DNA of 64,000 nt from Stichopus chloronotus (GCA_021234535.1 SFZH01000008.1:20933358-20997357); one strand, 5' to 3'. Shown: positions 25,825 through 38,818, counted from the first letter of the stretch. The notes: a model not told the origin generated them from the sequence alone. Numbers and translations are program-made.

Positions 25825-27753
25825 TTAAGTGGATCCATTAGCTTTATCGATGGCCTCAACTACATCTTTCATTAAAAAGTTTCGTTTCCTTGGACCTTGT
25901 ACAGACTTGAGGTTCCGCTTAAAATTTTCCACGTACCGCTTTTCCTCTGGTCCTGGTGGTCCTACTGGTCCCCGCATGACAAGATCACTGCAAGCAACAG
26001 AGAACTACTTTCTGTATCGGTAATAAATACTTAAGCATTTACTTGTGGTCTTCTCTGATGTTAAGTGACGTCACCAAATTTATTTTAATTCATAAACTAT
26101 ACAGTTATGAGCCTACTGTTTTGTAGGACAAAAGAGAATTCTTTGATAGTGTCGATTTATACAAAATGATAAAAAAGGTAATATTTTGAGAGACCGTTGC
26201 CTTTGTTAATACAGTACAGAAGATGAACCAAAACCTGAACAGATTATGTTTATTTTTATTGTTGGAATTGCAGTTGTTAGCTGTATGTTTATCATTCGCT
26301 TGTGAATCTTAATCTAACACATATTTCGTTGCATATATTGTATCACAAAGGAAACATATCTAATAATCTCCATACCATTGGTTTATGGCGACTAAGGTGA
26401 GTGGATCGACTTAACACCCACTCAACAAATGCTCTCTTTAGTCATTCTTATAATGAATATTAATTTATTACGAGGTAGAGGTATCTTTCATATTCTTTTA
26501 TATTAGTAATAGGTAACATTTTTTTTTATAAGTATCGCACTTAATGCGATGCATACGGCAATTGCACACATTTTAATACACATCAAAATGATTTAGCGTT
26601 ATCCTTAATTAACTTTGTTGTTAAGGGGTGGGGGTTAGAGGGAAACGCATTAGCGTTCAAATTAATATGGGCTTTCATCGATCATTGGCAACTGACAACT
26701 CAGCTACAATTCGACGCATAAATTCTTTTATAAGCAACCGCAAACAGATACAACGTGTGCTGTTTAAGCAGTCATTGTTTAGTTTGATTGTGAACGTATC
26801 ATATTTTTTTATTCACTTTCCATTGTCTCAGTAAGGATTGGTAAATGCCTCAGAATATGATAAGTGGATTAAAGCTTTAAGAAAAAAACATCACCACAAA
26901 AATCTCATTTAATAAAATGTGTAGTTTTTGGCTGTTAGGCTGTAAGTGCAGTGAAAAATGAAATTATTTTCCCTGACAGTCATGCAATTAGATCACGTTT
27001 TTGTGATTTGGAGAACTCCATTTCAAATTAACGTATACCTGCATAAACGAATTGTCATAGAACTTGATGAAAAGTAAGTTGCCTTGATGAAAACAGCGGG
27101 TGATGTAATTTCCAATAGCCACTCATGTATAAACATCAAGGAGATGTACATGCCCTATTTTAGAATATTAAATGATATACGTACTACGCAAAGTTCGACT
27201 AATATTTTTCCACAAGTTTGATCTGATAAGAATACTACTGTCCCATATATGCAACATGGCGCTAGTCCTTTGTGTAACAATGACATTTTAAGGCATAAAA
27301 AAACAGGGCCAATTTTGATTAGATTCTGAGCCCGATATAAAGCATATCGACAAATATAATGTGATGACATCCATTGTCTTAGTCGATCTTCAAAGCCGTT
27401 ACTGTTTTTATATTTAAAAGATTAGTTAACAATTATATTTTTATAATATCTGACAAACTAGCAAAAAATAATTTGTAAAATACGTGTCATTTGATTTCGA
27501 TGGCCACATTCAAATGGACATTAACATACTAAGTGACTCCTCATATCACACCATGTAAAGACAACATCATATGCGACTACTCAACGTGATATATTCCTAA
27601 TGAGCCGTAGTACACAACGATAACAGGCCATTCAGTTCCTGTGTAAATTAACTATTAATCGAAAAGAGGTACTCACTCATCTCTCGATACGCTCCCTGCT
27701 ACGTCACTGGTCATTAGTAGACACAAGACAATGATCGTCAAATTGAGCTTCAT
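25825..27753 (-). CDS. Collagen-triplet secreted peptide, long form (two exons)
   Basis: Exon 1 (27753-27677) encodes the signal peptide MKLNLTIIVLCLLMTS and DVAGSVSRD, ending GA|gtgagt in phase 2. Exon 2 (25987-25825) follows CAG. The split codon gives Asp, then 53 residues opening DLVMRGPVGPPGPEEKR. The three triplets are GPV, GPP and GPE. Dibasic or polybasic sites (EEKR, FKR, RKR) would divide the rest into short segments (YVENFKR, NLKSVQGPRKR) and a C-terminal NFLMKDVVEAIDKANGST. The precursor is 79 residues with no Cys in the mature part. The intron is about 1.69 kb. This is the only fully open long-form copy, and several pseudogene copies to the right descend from the long form (IKTANGST ends). 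Secretion and convertase processing are inferred. The function is unknown. Confidence 0.7.
26470..26680. repeat. Intron block shared with 35.9, 41.0 and 48.0 kb
   Basis: The sequence inside the intron of the 25.8-kb gene ('tttttaa..acacatcaaaatgat', 'gttatcctt', 'gggctttcatcgat') aligns with blocks upstream of the exon-2 copies at 35850-36090, 40920-41130 and 47900-48130. It marks the ancestral duplication unit of the array and shows that the exon-2-only copies carried intron with them. Confidence 0.5.
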
Positions 27754-30639
27754 GATAAATCAAAGACGTCAAAATCAAATTGAACGGTTTTTTATATTAC
27801 AGTTACAATGCATTAACTGTCTTTCAACTGCTAATGGCACATATATAAAACAACCAATTACAAGATTCCCCCTGTGCCTCAAACATGCCAAATTAAATAT
27901 TCAATCCTGGTTGTGTGAAGTTGTCTGGCAGACTGGAGGAAAGTTATGTGTCACGGTGCGCCTTGGTAGTATCACTTACATTGAGTCCGACCGTGCATTA
28001 TCCTGTGCTTATTGCACGGTTTGTTGTTGATTACCTTTCATGTAATTTAACCTTACTTTGAAACATTCTAGCTGTCGTCGCAGTATATAATAAAAGACAA
28101 AAACAGTTTGGTTGTGTTCACTTGGGGTAAGGGGAAAACTGCTTGGAGAGTTGAATGGATTTTTGTCTATAATGTTGCAATGCTGTGCTTGATTGGTGTC
28201 AAAGGCCCTTATCCCTGGGGGGTCAAGGGTCTGACAACACCCCCTCTAAATCTTGAGTTCTGCTTATCATATAATAGCAGTTCATATGTTGGTCATAATT
28301 GTTGGGTAAAATGTTCCACTTGTGGTAAAATAGAACCCTCCTACTGAAAAAAAGCTGCATACTGGCCAAATAGTTCCCATTGTCCCGCTTTTGCAATTTG
28401 GAATATCTTATAGTTTATCTGATGATTGCTTATTGCCTGGAGATGAGATAAAATTGAAATTTTCTTATTTTGGTAAGTTGCAAACTTACACGGATGTTTA
28501 TAATCACTTCTATGTCACGTACTGAAGCATTGAACTCCATAACTAAATGATAATTAAGTGCATCATTTACTGTCATCAGTTGGAATAAGTAAAGAGAAAA
28601 AACAAGCAACTCCTACTTGAAAACGTGATGCTTCAAACTTACTTCATTTTCTTAACTTGTGGATAAAGATATTAAACCAATACAGCAATGCAAGCCTGAA
28701 ATATCATACGTTCCATAAAGCAAACAAGTAGACACTGAATATTAATTCTTGTATATTATTGTGCTGCCTACTGCAGAATATGGAATTTTAAAGTCTCTAA
28801 ATTGAAAAAGAAACGAACCAAATCAAGTATGACTTAATAACACTTTACAATACCCTTTTTTTTCAATATAAATTTATAATTCAAAACACAAAATTTATAT
28901 CCACCAAGATAGAGCCTGCTAATTAATTTAAAAGTTATTTGTACATGTGAATAATATTACCACTCGTCTAGGAGAACCGCATCGGACCACGTAAAGGCTT
29001 ATTTTTTACCTGACAATTACAAGGGATCGTAAATGAAAGAAAGTTATTTCTTACTTCAAGCATTTTAAACCCCTATGCCAAAATCTTCTTCCTAACGTAA
29101 GATATCTTCTCGGGTCAAGAAAGATTTCCAAGTTGCGCCAAGCTTACCGAAATGGCATGTTACAGTGCAGTCCTTGCTTTTATTTAGAATGAAAACTCTC
29201 ATTTAACCTTGAAATTTGACACCAGTGAAAATGTAGATTCGGTATGTTATAGATTAACCTAAGACTACTATAGAAATTAGGGTCACATCTCTTAAAGTGT
29301 TGTAATTTCATTTGGGACAGCAAAGATTTTTTTTTTTAATACAAAGGGTATTCAAGTAACTTTGCCTCGGTGACATCACCCTGAAATCTCTCATAATCTC
29401 ATGGATCAAAATAGATACCTCTTAAAAATCGATAGCATCCATACGGAACATGCTATTGGGATACGATTTTCACTAATAAAAAGATAAACATGTTCCTACG
29501 TTCATTGTGGAATACCAATTGTCTTTCGCGGCCAATGCGTTTAATGTTAAGGTATTTGCAAGTGATTTGGCACTTCGGAACAAGAAACTGATTACTCTTA
29601 AGCAGTGCGAATACCTGATTACTCAGAAGCCGTGCAAGTTTCAGAAATGACAATGGAATAATTGATCTACCAGTAATTAGTATGTAACCAAAATTTAAAA
29701 TCAAGAATGCAGATTTTGAGACCTAAATATGGAATAGATAAATGATGAGCCTCCTTTAACACTTGTTAATCTTTTCAACAATGCTTCAGTCAAATATAAT
29801 GCAATATTAATCTGACCATGTAGAGTATTGGAAAATTATCAAGTTGATTTTTATTCTTATAGGATTAATGTTTCAATCTATCCTTCTATGTGGTATTAAG
29901 GTATTTTTTTTCAAGTTTCAAATCTTTACATAGTTCTACTAAATATTCACCCATTTTGAAAGATTTAGCAATGTTTTGAAATTTGCTTTGTCTGATTCAA
30001 TTACAACATTTAAAACAATTTTGGAAAGGGTAAAATTCCTGTCTTATAAGATTACAGTAAGTTTTAAACATAATTCAATCACTTACAAAAAAATAAAATG
30101 AAAAATTAATTATCTTCTTTACTTTTCATGCAGTAATTTGGCCAAATTACTTCAATGTTGTACCATACTATGTTTATTGCATTCGTTTGTGTACTAGTCA
30201 CATTTTGGTGTTCTTAGTATTACCGACATCAGAGAATGTCTAATGAAAGAAATGCAATACAGACAAGTAATAACAACCAGTAATAAACGTAAGTTTGGTG
30301 AACAGATTAACAAACAGTTTATTCAACATGAAACATTGTCAAGTTCAATATCATTATTACAGTTAATCATAGTGCTTTCCATTTAAGACAGCAACTGTAT
30401 CAGCATCAATTGTCGATTGTACTCACTTGAACTTAATTAATGTGGGTCGATGACTACTGTTGGATAGCGAGTATATTAACAGGCCACGAACTCTTTTATC
30501 ATGCTGGGTTGTCCAGAAACTTCGTGAAATCATATTTTCTGTTGTATTATCAATTAGTCTAAAGTCATTAAAGCTCTTTGTTTGTGTTATATCGACTCTC
30601 TATTTTCTCCGTGGGACCTCTTAGTGACGATACCAACAT
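27754..30639. other. No supported gene; intergenic
   Basis: AT-rich DNA upstream of the 27.7-kb gene. The first 200 bp probably contain its promoter and 5' UTR. No credible open frame or repeat with defined ends was found. An AATAAA that could serve the next gene is at 30318-30323 on the minus strand. Confidence 0.4.
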
Positions 30640-31904
30640 CTATTTTCTTGGATGATCCGGCCCTGGACGGCGGATACCCCGTTTAGTACTTTCTACATAC
30701 TCTGTTCCTGGTAGTCCTGGTGGTCCTCTGATGGCAAGATCACTGTAAAAGATTAATAGTTTACGCACCATCATTTTTCATTGCTAGCTCTGGGAAGACA
30801 GATTTGTTGTGACCGGTTCTTAGATTTGTCAAATATAAATTATGATATGAAGATATATATTTATTGAGTAGGACAAGTATCTCTTTTAGAAATCACTTTT
30901 TATGCGTCAGTGGTGTTATATTCCTGACCCAAAATTATGTCTTTACACATATCTACAGATCTTGATTCTGAAATATAACTTGGCAATATGTCAATGTGGG
31001 GCAAGAATCGTCAGGCAGCTAAGCTACAATTTCGTGCAGGAGATATTGTGTAAGACAACACCAATGTTAAGGAGAAATAGTAGAACTAGAGTGCAAAACG
31101 TTAACTAGTTTGATCTCAATTGTATTCACAATAAAAGTAACAATATGGGACGACTGAGTGTGTAGAGTTTATGAGTGTAGAGAGAAAAAGAGTGCAGAGA
31201 AAAACAATCACTTCCGAACCGTAGATTCTCGTGCACTATTCTATATCTATTTCGAGAGGTTAAGACGTTCCTTTCCAAATTTACTTATCTTCTGCGTAAA
31301 TCTGCCGTAATGACACTTGATGTAAGGTACAGTAAATTGCCTTCATGTAATGGTAGTGGACGATATAATTACCACAACAAAGTCATACGACAAAATTTTG
31401 TATCATGAACATCAATACCAAGAGGTTTACAGGGGTCTAAACATAATGAAGTTAAAAATGGGAGAAACTTGCTTGCACAAAACCGATTGTATGTACTTTA
31501 AATTCCTGATGTACTGTTCGTTAAACTCCTTCGCCATCACGGTTAGAGTAAAGTAAATTGGCGTAAATTGCATATGAACTAACGTGAACTAGATTACTAG
31601 CTTTCCTTAGGTCATTAACATGTAGAACAACTGACAGAAGGCAGAAAAAAGACCTACGTTGAACCCTCCGCTCTAAATCGTAAGAGACAATATCATTTAC
31701 AAGTAAAAATTGAGGCCAATCAGAAAAAAAAACAAAAAACAGCTAAACCAATTAACTGCAGTTCAGGAACCCTAGTCATTCTAGTTTATTATATAACAGT
31801 GACAATGAATAAGCAAAAACAACTCACTCTTCACTCGACAGGCTTGCTACTAAGCCGGTGGTCAACAACAGGCAGAGAACAATTATCACCAGAAGGAGCT
31901 TCAT
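30640..31904 (-). CDS. Collagen-triplet secreted peptide, short form (two exons)
   Basis: Exon 1 (31904-31828) encodes MKLLLVIIVLCLLLTTG then LVASLSSE, ending GA|gtgagt in phase 2. Exon 2 (30742-30640) follows tttacag. The split codon is Asp, then 33 residues: DLAIRGPPGLPGTEYVEST, KRGIRRPGPDHPRK and TAG. The precursor is about 59 residues. The triplets are GPP, GLP and GTE. The tail is basic, with a KR site and RR. The stop occurs at the same point as in the 22.2-kb and 55.4-kb copies (PRK or PRN), so this short form is an ancestral subtype, not a private mutation. The intron is about 1.09 kb. It is the cleanest intact gene of the array together with the one at 61.8-63.7 kb. Confidence 0.75.
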
Positions 31905-32060
31905 TATAGCGTCTTGGACATCAAATCAAATGAAATTGTTATCGACTGCAGTCTGTTATAACATAAATCATCCGTTTACTGCAAAAAATTATCGTCAATA
32001 CACACAGCCAATCATAAGGTGTCCCCCAGATCTTAAAATGTGAATTTTAAATATTGTATC
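31905..32060 (-). promoter_or_regulatory. Conserved promoter and 5' UTR of peptide gene at 31.9 kb
   Basis: This stretch aligns closely with 58104-58257, upstream of the 58.1-kb signal exon. On the minus strand the shared order is a TATA-like 'caatattta' (about 32048-32058 here), a 'gattggctgtg' inverted CCAAT motif (about 32004-32014), 'gactgca', then 'aatttcatttgatttga' just before the ATG. The CCAAT and TATA readings are inferred. Transcription start was not determined. Confidence 0.45.
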
Positions 32061-34440
32061 CATATCGTGCTATGTTTGTCTGCTAGATTAATGGTGTCTG
32101 GTATAGCTAGGTCTGGTAGGGGGAAAGTTTGGTGATAAAAGGAAATTGTTGGAAAAGGGGAAAAAACAAAACAGTGCAAATTCAAATGCGATGTTCATTA
32201 CTATCGGGACAGTGGCAGATTTTAACATAACTGACTTTGTCGTAATGAAATAAAAGGTTCTTTTTGTACTTATCGAAATAAAAATAATAAAATAGCTTTT
32301 TCTGCACCATATAAGACTTCACGTGCCGTGTAGTTTGCAACTGTGTATGTATTTTTTTATTGTCAAAATGAATTAAATTGAAAAATACGGACAATTGGTT
32401 TTGGGAGAGGTTCTTGTATGTCTACTTAATTTCATGTTTCCAGTCGGTCTGAGAAAAAAATAAAATATAGACATCCATTCCAAATTATAACTAGCACAAA
32501 AACAGAGTAACACGTGACATCTATCCATCGAGAAACATTAGAGATCTTGGTTATTTATGTGCAAAAGAAACATGATGGTGCTTTGATACTTCACCAGGGT
32601 CCACGCAAAACTTTAACGAAAATGAGGAAGAAAGAGGTTAAAGAAAAAAGTTCCGTTGAGCTTATATTCTTTGTGTCTAAGAATGTTATTCCACCAGACT
32701 TTCGTTCATGTTAATACTAATGGAAAATGCAGCGATTAAAATCTGCAATCAGTTTGTCCATGACGTATTTTACCAAATGTTTGTTATGTGGTTAAACTTT
32801 TCCTCGGTAGATAAAAAATCATCACAATTCAGTTCGCAGCGCGTCGCCCATTATATTTTATAGATGTATAAAAACTAATTAGCTGGATGCACTTTTGTTA
32901 CAGCTGAAAAAAGTATCATACGACACAAAGATTTGTCGGGAGTGTCGCCAAGCTAAATTGGTATTAGCACCGATTGTTCTAGCCTATAGCTATGCCTTGT
33001 GCTACTCTTAACAGCACTGCCATAAGGCTATAAGTAAAATGACGTCAGAACTATAGGCCTAGCATCAATGTAGGAACTTCTTTCAGATTGCTTAAAAGAA
33101 AGTTAGATCTACTTTGAACGACATCCACGTAACATCCAGAACTCTCAGAACGGAACGACAGATCTAGACTTTTGGAAATTAGAGTGTGGGACAACAGTTA
33201 CTGCAGTTTGCTACGCCTAGATATTCCATCTCAAGCGATTTAAGCCCACATATCATTTGTTCCAGGGAAGGGGCGTAGGTAGTTTTCTGAAGGGGCAAAA
33301 TCGACTCATCGTCCCTCCTTTTGACAGCCGTTCAGGTGCTGAATATATCTGTAGACCCGATATTTTCATTGGTTGGTAACGATCCATTTCTGAGGTTGAA
33401 AATAAAACTGAAAGTTGGGGTAGGTGGTTGAACATTATGTAATTGAAGGAAACGACAAATAACAAGATTGGACATGTTTAAGGGTAAACGCCCGTTTTGA
33501 AATTTTACATCTTTAAAAGAAAAATGAAGATGACATATTATTAAGTAGCAGAATTGACATACTTTAAGTTGTAGAATTGACGTAATTTTTGCGTAATATG
33601 ACAGAAAATTGGTTTGCATTCGTAATAGCTTTACTTTGCATAGACTAGACAATCGATGCTTTTTTGGATTGTTTTCATTCACCGTTAGGACTAGAAAAAA
33701 AAAAAAAAAACATTTTTTCTATAATCCATGGTATCATTAAAGGGGCTCATTGAGTTGATATCAGTAAAGATTGCGGTGATTTTGAAGTATACAAACACAC
33801 GACAATACTCACAATCAGCATAATTAATCAAGTTTCACATCCAATAGTTATACGAAAACTGTCAATTTTTTTTAAATTTTTGACCGTTACTTGCTCTGAT
33901 TGAGTGCATGTGAATGTACTGTGAAAATGTCTGGTCACAAAGTTTCTAAAACCAAATTTAATCGTTGGTTACTCACTCATTAATGTTCCAACGTATGTAA
34001 AACTTTGGGATCCTTTTAGTTTGACTGTTTGCCATTAGTATGTGAAGGAAACTTCACCGGTTTAGAAAAATTGAGTGAATTTCACAAAACAACTCAATGA
34101 GCCTCTTTAATATCCAAGGTTTTAATTGACAGTTCTGGGAGCCGTATTGCCAACGTGCCCTGCATGAAATAAATATGCCGATCGTCCGACTGTTGATTCC
34201 ATAGTCTAGCCTTATACTAGTGTGTATCCTGCATGTACGTCCATATCGAAACCTCTAATCAACGATTTCACACCTTAACAAACACCTCATTTCATTTGTG
34301 TTGTCAATCTGTTTCGTTTTAGTTTATGTTTATGTATCGGCAGGTATGGCCATATCGAAACCTCGAATCAACACTTTCACACCTTAACAAAGACCTTGTT
34401 TCAATTTCCAGTGTTTTTGATCATTGATTGTAATGAAACA
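32061..34440. other. No supported gene; intergenic with a hairpin-rich patch
   Basis: AT-rich DNA. Around 32983-33063 imperfect inverted repeats occur ('ctagcctatag' against 'ctataggcctag'), possibly a small MITE remnant. A block at 33870-34125 is repeated at 39580-39830. The overlapping minus-strand frames at 33.3-33.7 kb have no recognisable features. Confidence 0.4.
33870..34125. repeat. Segmental repeat shared with 39580-39830
   Basis: Shared stretches include 'actcattaatgttcca', 'aggatcct' (ggatcctttt here), 'agtttgac' and 'tttcacaaaac', ending in 'tgagcctcttta'. The order and spacing are retained, so this is part of the duplicated array unit, not an independent mobile element. Confidence 0.6.
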
Positions 34441-34447
34441 TCACATA

Positions 34448-34640
34448 GCCCAGGGATTCTCAACCTGGGCTCAGCGGACCCCTGGAGGTTTGAGCAGCTT
34501 CTTTGAGTTCCACAAAGGGCAAAGGGGTATGTAGGGGTCAGTGGAAAAAAACAATATGGGTCCGTAGAGAATTTAGGGGTTCCCGAAAGCTAAAGCGCCT
34601 TCAAATTCAGACGAGAATCCGTAGGCCTAATTTAAAATTA
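34448..34640. mobile_element. hAT-like terminus, non-autonomous remnant
   Basis: The sequence 'cagggattctcaacctgg' followed by 'gctcagcggacccctgg' matches the familiar 'CAGGGGTTCTCAA..GGTCCGCGGACCCC' style of hAT transposon ends. Phrases such as 'gggtccgtagagaatt' and 'aggggttc' follow. No matching opposite end or 8-bp target duplication was found, so it is probably truncated. No transposase frame is present. Confidence 0.45.
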
Positions 34641-36387
34641 CAAATCATACAGCAACCCGTACTCTGAATTAGTAATAGCTCTCGTATTTTGTCTAATTTT
34701 TTGTACTCAAACAGCAGACAAAGATCCATTTGATTTTTCGCTAACAATTTGTTACAATAGAACAGACATGTGCTATTGCGGAATAATCACATTTGATTTT
34801 GAATTCCTCGCTGTTATCAAATTGAAACTCTAATAAGTTGAAGTTCTAATACTCACATTACTTGTAAATAAGCTTTCCTGTCAGTTTCAACACCGACAAA
34901 ATACAAAAGCAAAGTAAACCAACGTTTGCGCAGTTTTCATTAATTTTGTTTCGTAAGTTTCTTCTTTAATCCTATGTCAGACAAGAACACCGTTTGTTCA
35001 TGCACAAAATAATAACTCGATGGTACTGAATTTTATAACTTTATGTATGGCACATACAACTTGATGAGGAGACCATTTTTTCAGTAATAGGCAAACATTG
35101 GTGATGTAGTTTTGCAACAATTTCTTTTTTAATTCCATTTCAATTTAAACGTTTTTTTTTATAATTTACGGAAGACCACCCGTTTCCGATAATGCGTAAG
35201 TTGTAAGTTATGCGTACGTTGTAAAAGATTTCCTTGGACCTGATAGAGTTCCCTAAAAGAGATGAAACATCCTAACCAATTTGGGATGAAAAAAGTTTCA
35301 TTTTCAGAAAAAAAAAACTCAGTTGTCCCCTCCCCCGTCATTTTTCCAACTTCAGGGTTTCGTTGGTTTATTCGATATCATCATGTACGGGGAGCCTCCC
35401 AACTGTAATCTTAAACAAAACTACATTTTCACTAATAAGAAAAGGAGTTCAAAGTTTATGGTCGTCGCCCCTAGAAATTAACTCCATAGATTTCTTTCTT
35501 CACATACCTGAGCCATTCTTACTCCAATTTGAGTTGCTCTTTTTCTCTTGCCAAAAGAATGCAATTTCAGAGATGGCAATGCATTTTTTGTGACATGTGT
35601 CACGAAAATAAAACAATATTTTAATATCTAGGCAGTTACATTCCAAAGACACTTGGTCCATTCCTTGACTATATCGTTTCTGTTGCTTGTAAGGGTGATA
35701 ATGGAATCAGCGCAAGTGTATTCAGCTCCAAACGGCTATTTCTATGTACTAATATGATAAGCATAAATTAAGGTTCTTGTTTCTCGCTCTCCATTGCGCT
35801 ATTCGAGCAAGGGAAGACTGAGGTATCTTTTATATTAGTAACTTACCGACATTTAGATTAACATGTTGGAGATGAGAATGAACACGGTTACACATTACGA
35901 TGAGACATTTTTAAAACACATCAAAAATGATTAAAGAATGGTTATCCTTGATTCGATTTTTAGTGTAGGAGGTGTGGGTTGCGAATGTGTGAAAGTTGTA
36001 AGTGCTGGGGGCTTCCATTAATCAACTGGTTTTGAAACTTTGATTCATTGTGTTTGTTAATCGAATTAATGTACTCTTGTAGTAACACTTGAAGACAGCT
36101 CTAGACAGTCGATATAAGTAATACTTACAGGTTAATTGAATAATCCATTTATGTCCCAACATTCAATTTTGCAGCGAATGTTATTTACTTATTAAAAAAA
36201 TTGGAAATGTAATCTTATGTTCAACTATTAATAAAGGCAATTTTTTCCAGTTTAAGTCGCATAAAATGCATGATGTTACATCTGTGCACTTCGCTTTTTA
36301 TATCGTATCGTAACCCTCAATATGAAGGAAACAGTTGAAGGAGACGACGACTGTGTTACTTTATTAATCATTTATTATTTTCTTGAT
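34641..36387. other. No supported gene; array spacer
   Basis: AT-rich DNA with fragments of the array unit ('gataatggaatcagcgcaag' near 35700 and the block 35850-36090). No credible coding sequence was found. Confidence 0.4.
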
Positions 36388-36554
36388 TTAAACTGATTCA
36401 TCTGCTGTCTTCATGAACGCAACAACATCTTCATCTGAAAGATTTTTCCCCGGACCTTGCACAAATTCAGGAGTAAACTTCAGCTGTAATATCCTACATA
36501 CTTCTTTTTATTGGCGGTCTTCCACCGGTTGGTGGTGCTCGAATGACAAGATCA
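36388..36554 (-). pseudogene. Exon-2 copy of the collagen-triplet peptide family
   Basis: After an intact acceptor (ttcag) the frame reads DLVIRAPPTGGRPPIKRSM and then TAG. The remainder continues in other frames with recognisable family sequence: KKYVGYY, then LKFTPEFVQGPGKNLSDED and VVAFMKTADESV before TAA. At least two frame disruptions separate these parts. No signal exon is nearby. It is best read as a pseudogene. A 19-residue proline-rich product is possible if a distant exon 1 splices to it. Confidence 0.6.
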
Positions 36555-36899
36555 CTGAAAAAGAAACAATTATGACGTTGTTAAACAGACGTTTAGAGCA
36601 TCTAGATCAATCAAAAAAAAATACAGCATAACAGTGGAATTTTACTTCAAAGAGCGTGGGGAAATTTATGTTTAACTTAGTTTTCGTTTAACTTGTTTAC
36701 TCGTTAAGAAAATACAATAATATATTTTAATGTATGAGCAATTTCCTAATGGAACTTGGTCCTTGCATGGAATATGTCTTTCCTGTTGAGTGTACGTACG
36801 GTTCCATCCTTATTTAAATAATTTTTGTTTTTAATAACTCATTTGTTTATCTTTAAGGAAGAATTGGAAGCAAGATTAATCGTTTATTAAGGTGTATTA

Positions 36900-37060
36900 A
36901 AGCTCAAATCACTATCTTGACTATGGTCATCCAGTAGGTTGTAGACGTCATTTATTTCTACTGTATTGTATAATCGGTTGCATTGCGTGTTAGTGGATGC
37001 ATTAATGATGCATTCATTTCCCCTGTGTTTTTCTTTTTAGATTATTCTTGAATATATATC
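36900..37060. repeat. Conserved intron block of array unit
   Basis: The 'gactatggtcatccagta..gtt' to 'aatcggttgcattgcg' and 'ggatgcattaatgatgcattc' segment recurs upstream of other exon-2 copies near 37580-37670, 38430-38510, 39950-40050, 41540-41630, 46705-46790 and 61495-61590. Conservation in so many copies reflects shared descent of the duplication unit. No frame is conserved across all copies. Confidence 0.5.
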
Positions 37061-37164
37061 CACATGTTTTTTAAATATCATTTTTTAACTGTCAATATGA
37101 AAGGAGAACATTTGAAATAGACGAGGTCTTTCTTATTTTAATAATTGTTTATTGTTTTCTAGGT

Positions 37165-37330
37165 TTAAGTTGATCCATTGGCTGTTTTGATGAACTGCAA
37201 CATTTTCACTTAAAAGGTTTTTTTTTTCGGACAGTGGAGAAACTTAGGTGTACACTTTGGCTTGTAATTTCCTACATACTCTTTTATCTATGGTGCAGGT
37301 GGTCCTGGTGGAACGCGGATGACAAGATCA
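37165..37330 (-). pseudogene. Exon-2 copy of the collagen-triplet peptide family
   Basis: The acceptor ttcag is intact. The frame reads DLVIRVPPGPPAP and then TAG. Beyond it the same frame continues IKEYVGNYKPKCTPKF, and after a second disruption ends FIKTANGST and TAA, the long-form C-terminus. The Gly of the first triplet is lost. It is probably a pseudogene. It lies directly before two very similar tandem copies. Confidence 0.65.
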
Positions 37331-37385
37331 CTGAATAAACAAGAACAGAAAAGTGCTTCATGAGATATTGGTGCTTATTATTTGA

Positions 37386-37790
37386 GTGTATACTAATGTT
37401 TACCGTATGAGGTAACACCTCACAATGTTCGTGTCTTCCAGACATCTTGGTTTGCATGTTTATACTTTTGCATATAATGGAATCTACACAAGTGCATTCC
37501 ACTTCAACATGGTTTATTACTATTAATGCTATAAGTACTATAGCGTTAATTATCTTGAATAAAACCGTGACTATGATGAACCAGTACTTAGTTACTCACG
37601 GTATTTACATTCAATTTCTTGCGGAATCGGTTGTGCGAGTTAACGGGTGCATTCATTATTACTGCGTGGTTTTTCTCGGGTTACAAACCATTTCAAATGA
37701 GTTCTTGAAATTATTTTGGTATATGGATCCACTTTGCTTTTTAACTATCTTTTTTTAACTCTAAACATAAGAGAGAAGCAATTAAAGCAG
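37386..37790. repeat. Tandem array block A
   Basis: This is nearly identical to 38229-38655 over about 400 bp, so the duplication is recent. It contains intron-like sequence next to the exon-2 copies. The plus-strand frames 37447-37758 and 38299-38682 lie in this repeat and share sequence because of the duplication. They are not taken as genes. Confidence 0.75.
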
Positions 37791-37830
37791 ATAAGGACTT
37801 TGTTATTTCAATATTCATTTGTTTCTTCAG

Positions 37831-37970
37831 TTAAGCTGATTCATTAACTGTCTTGATGAACCCCAACATCTTCCTTTGCAAAATCTTGTATAAACATCGG
37901 CTTTCAATTTCATACATACTCTTTTAGCTGTGCTTCCGGTGGTCCTGGTGGTGCTCGGATGAAAAGATTA
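37831..37970 (-). pseudogene. Exon-2 copy of the collagen-triplet peptide family
   Basis: The acceptor ttcag is retained. The frame reads NLFIRAPPGPPEAQLKEYV and then TGA, soon followed by a second TGA. The later part matches the family (FAKEDVGV.., then 'acagttaatgaatcagcttaa') but in a broken frame. About 25 bp of the middle is deleted relative to the long form. It is a close relative of the copy at 38679-38818. Confidence 0.65.
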
Positions 37971-38228
37971 CTGAATAAAAAAAAAAAAAAAGAACAGAGA
38001 ACTGCTTCATTAGATATTTGTGCTTATTATTTAAGTGCATACTTATGTTTACCCTACGAGGTCACACCTCCTACTTTTATTGTCTGCCAGACATCTTGGT
38101 TTGTATGTTTATACTTTTGCAGATAATGGAATCAACACAAGTGCATTCTACTTCAACATGATTTATTACTATTAATGCTATAAGTACTATAGCGTTAACT
38201 AGTAGCGTTAAAAAGTACCGTACCGTTA

Positions 38229-38655
38229 ATTATTTGAGTGTATACTAATGTTTACCGTATGAGGTCACACCTCACAGTTTTAGTGTCTTCCAGACATCTT
38301 GGTTTGCATGCTTATACTTTTGCATATAATGGAATCTACACAAGTGCATTCCACTTCAACATGGTTTATTACTATTAATGCTATAAGTACTATAGCGTTA
38401 ATTATCTTGAATAAAACCGTGACTATGATGAACCAGTACTTAGTTACTCACGGTATTTATATTCAATTTATTGCAGAATCGGTTGTGCGAGGTAACGGGT
38501 GCATTCATTACTGCGTGGTTTCTATCGGGTTACAAACCACTTCACATGAGTTCTTGAAATTATTTTGGAATATGGGATCCACTTTGCTTTTAACTATCTT
38601 TTTTAACTCTAAACATAAAAGAGAAGCGATTAAAGCAGATAAGGACTTTGTTATT
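38229..38655. repeat. Tandem array block B
   Basis: This is the recent duplicate of 37386-37790. A partial third copy (about 38025-38215) lies immediately to its left, joined by a short junction 'gtagcgttaaaaagtacc'. The arrangement suggests unequal crossing over. Confidence 0.7.
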
Positions 38656-38678
38656 TCAATATTCATTTGTTTCTTCAT

Positions 38679-38818
38679 TTAAGCTGATTCATTAACTGTC
38701 TTGATGAACCCCAACATCTTCCTTTGGAAAATCTTGCATAAAGATCCGCTTTTAATTTCATACATACTCTTTTAGCTGTGCTGCCGGTGGTCCTGGTGGT
38801 GCTCGGATGAAAAGATTT
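38679..38818 (-). pseudogene. Exon-2 copy of the collagen-triplet peptide family
   Basis: This is a near duplicate of 37831-37970. The acceptor ttcag leads to NLFIRAPPGPPAAQLKEYV and then TGA, followed by TAA two codons later. The same internal deletion is present. Both copies share their stops, so the damage predates the duplication. Confidence 0.65.

Noticed and set aside
37447..38682. Two similar plus-strand frames (103 and 127 residues, 37447-37758 and 38299-38682) that could look like a conserved gene pair.
   Set aside because: They lie in a recent 400-bp tandem duplication of intron-like DNA. Similarity is explained by duplication, and older copies of the same block do not keep the frame.
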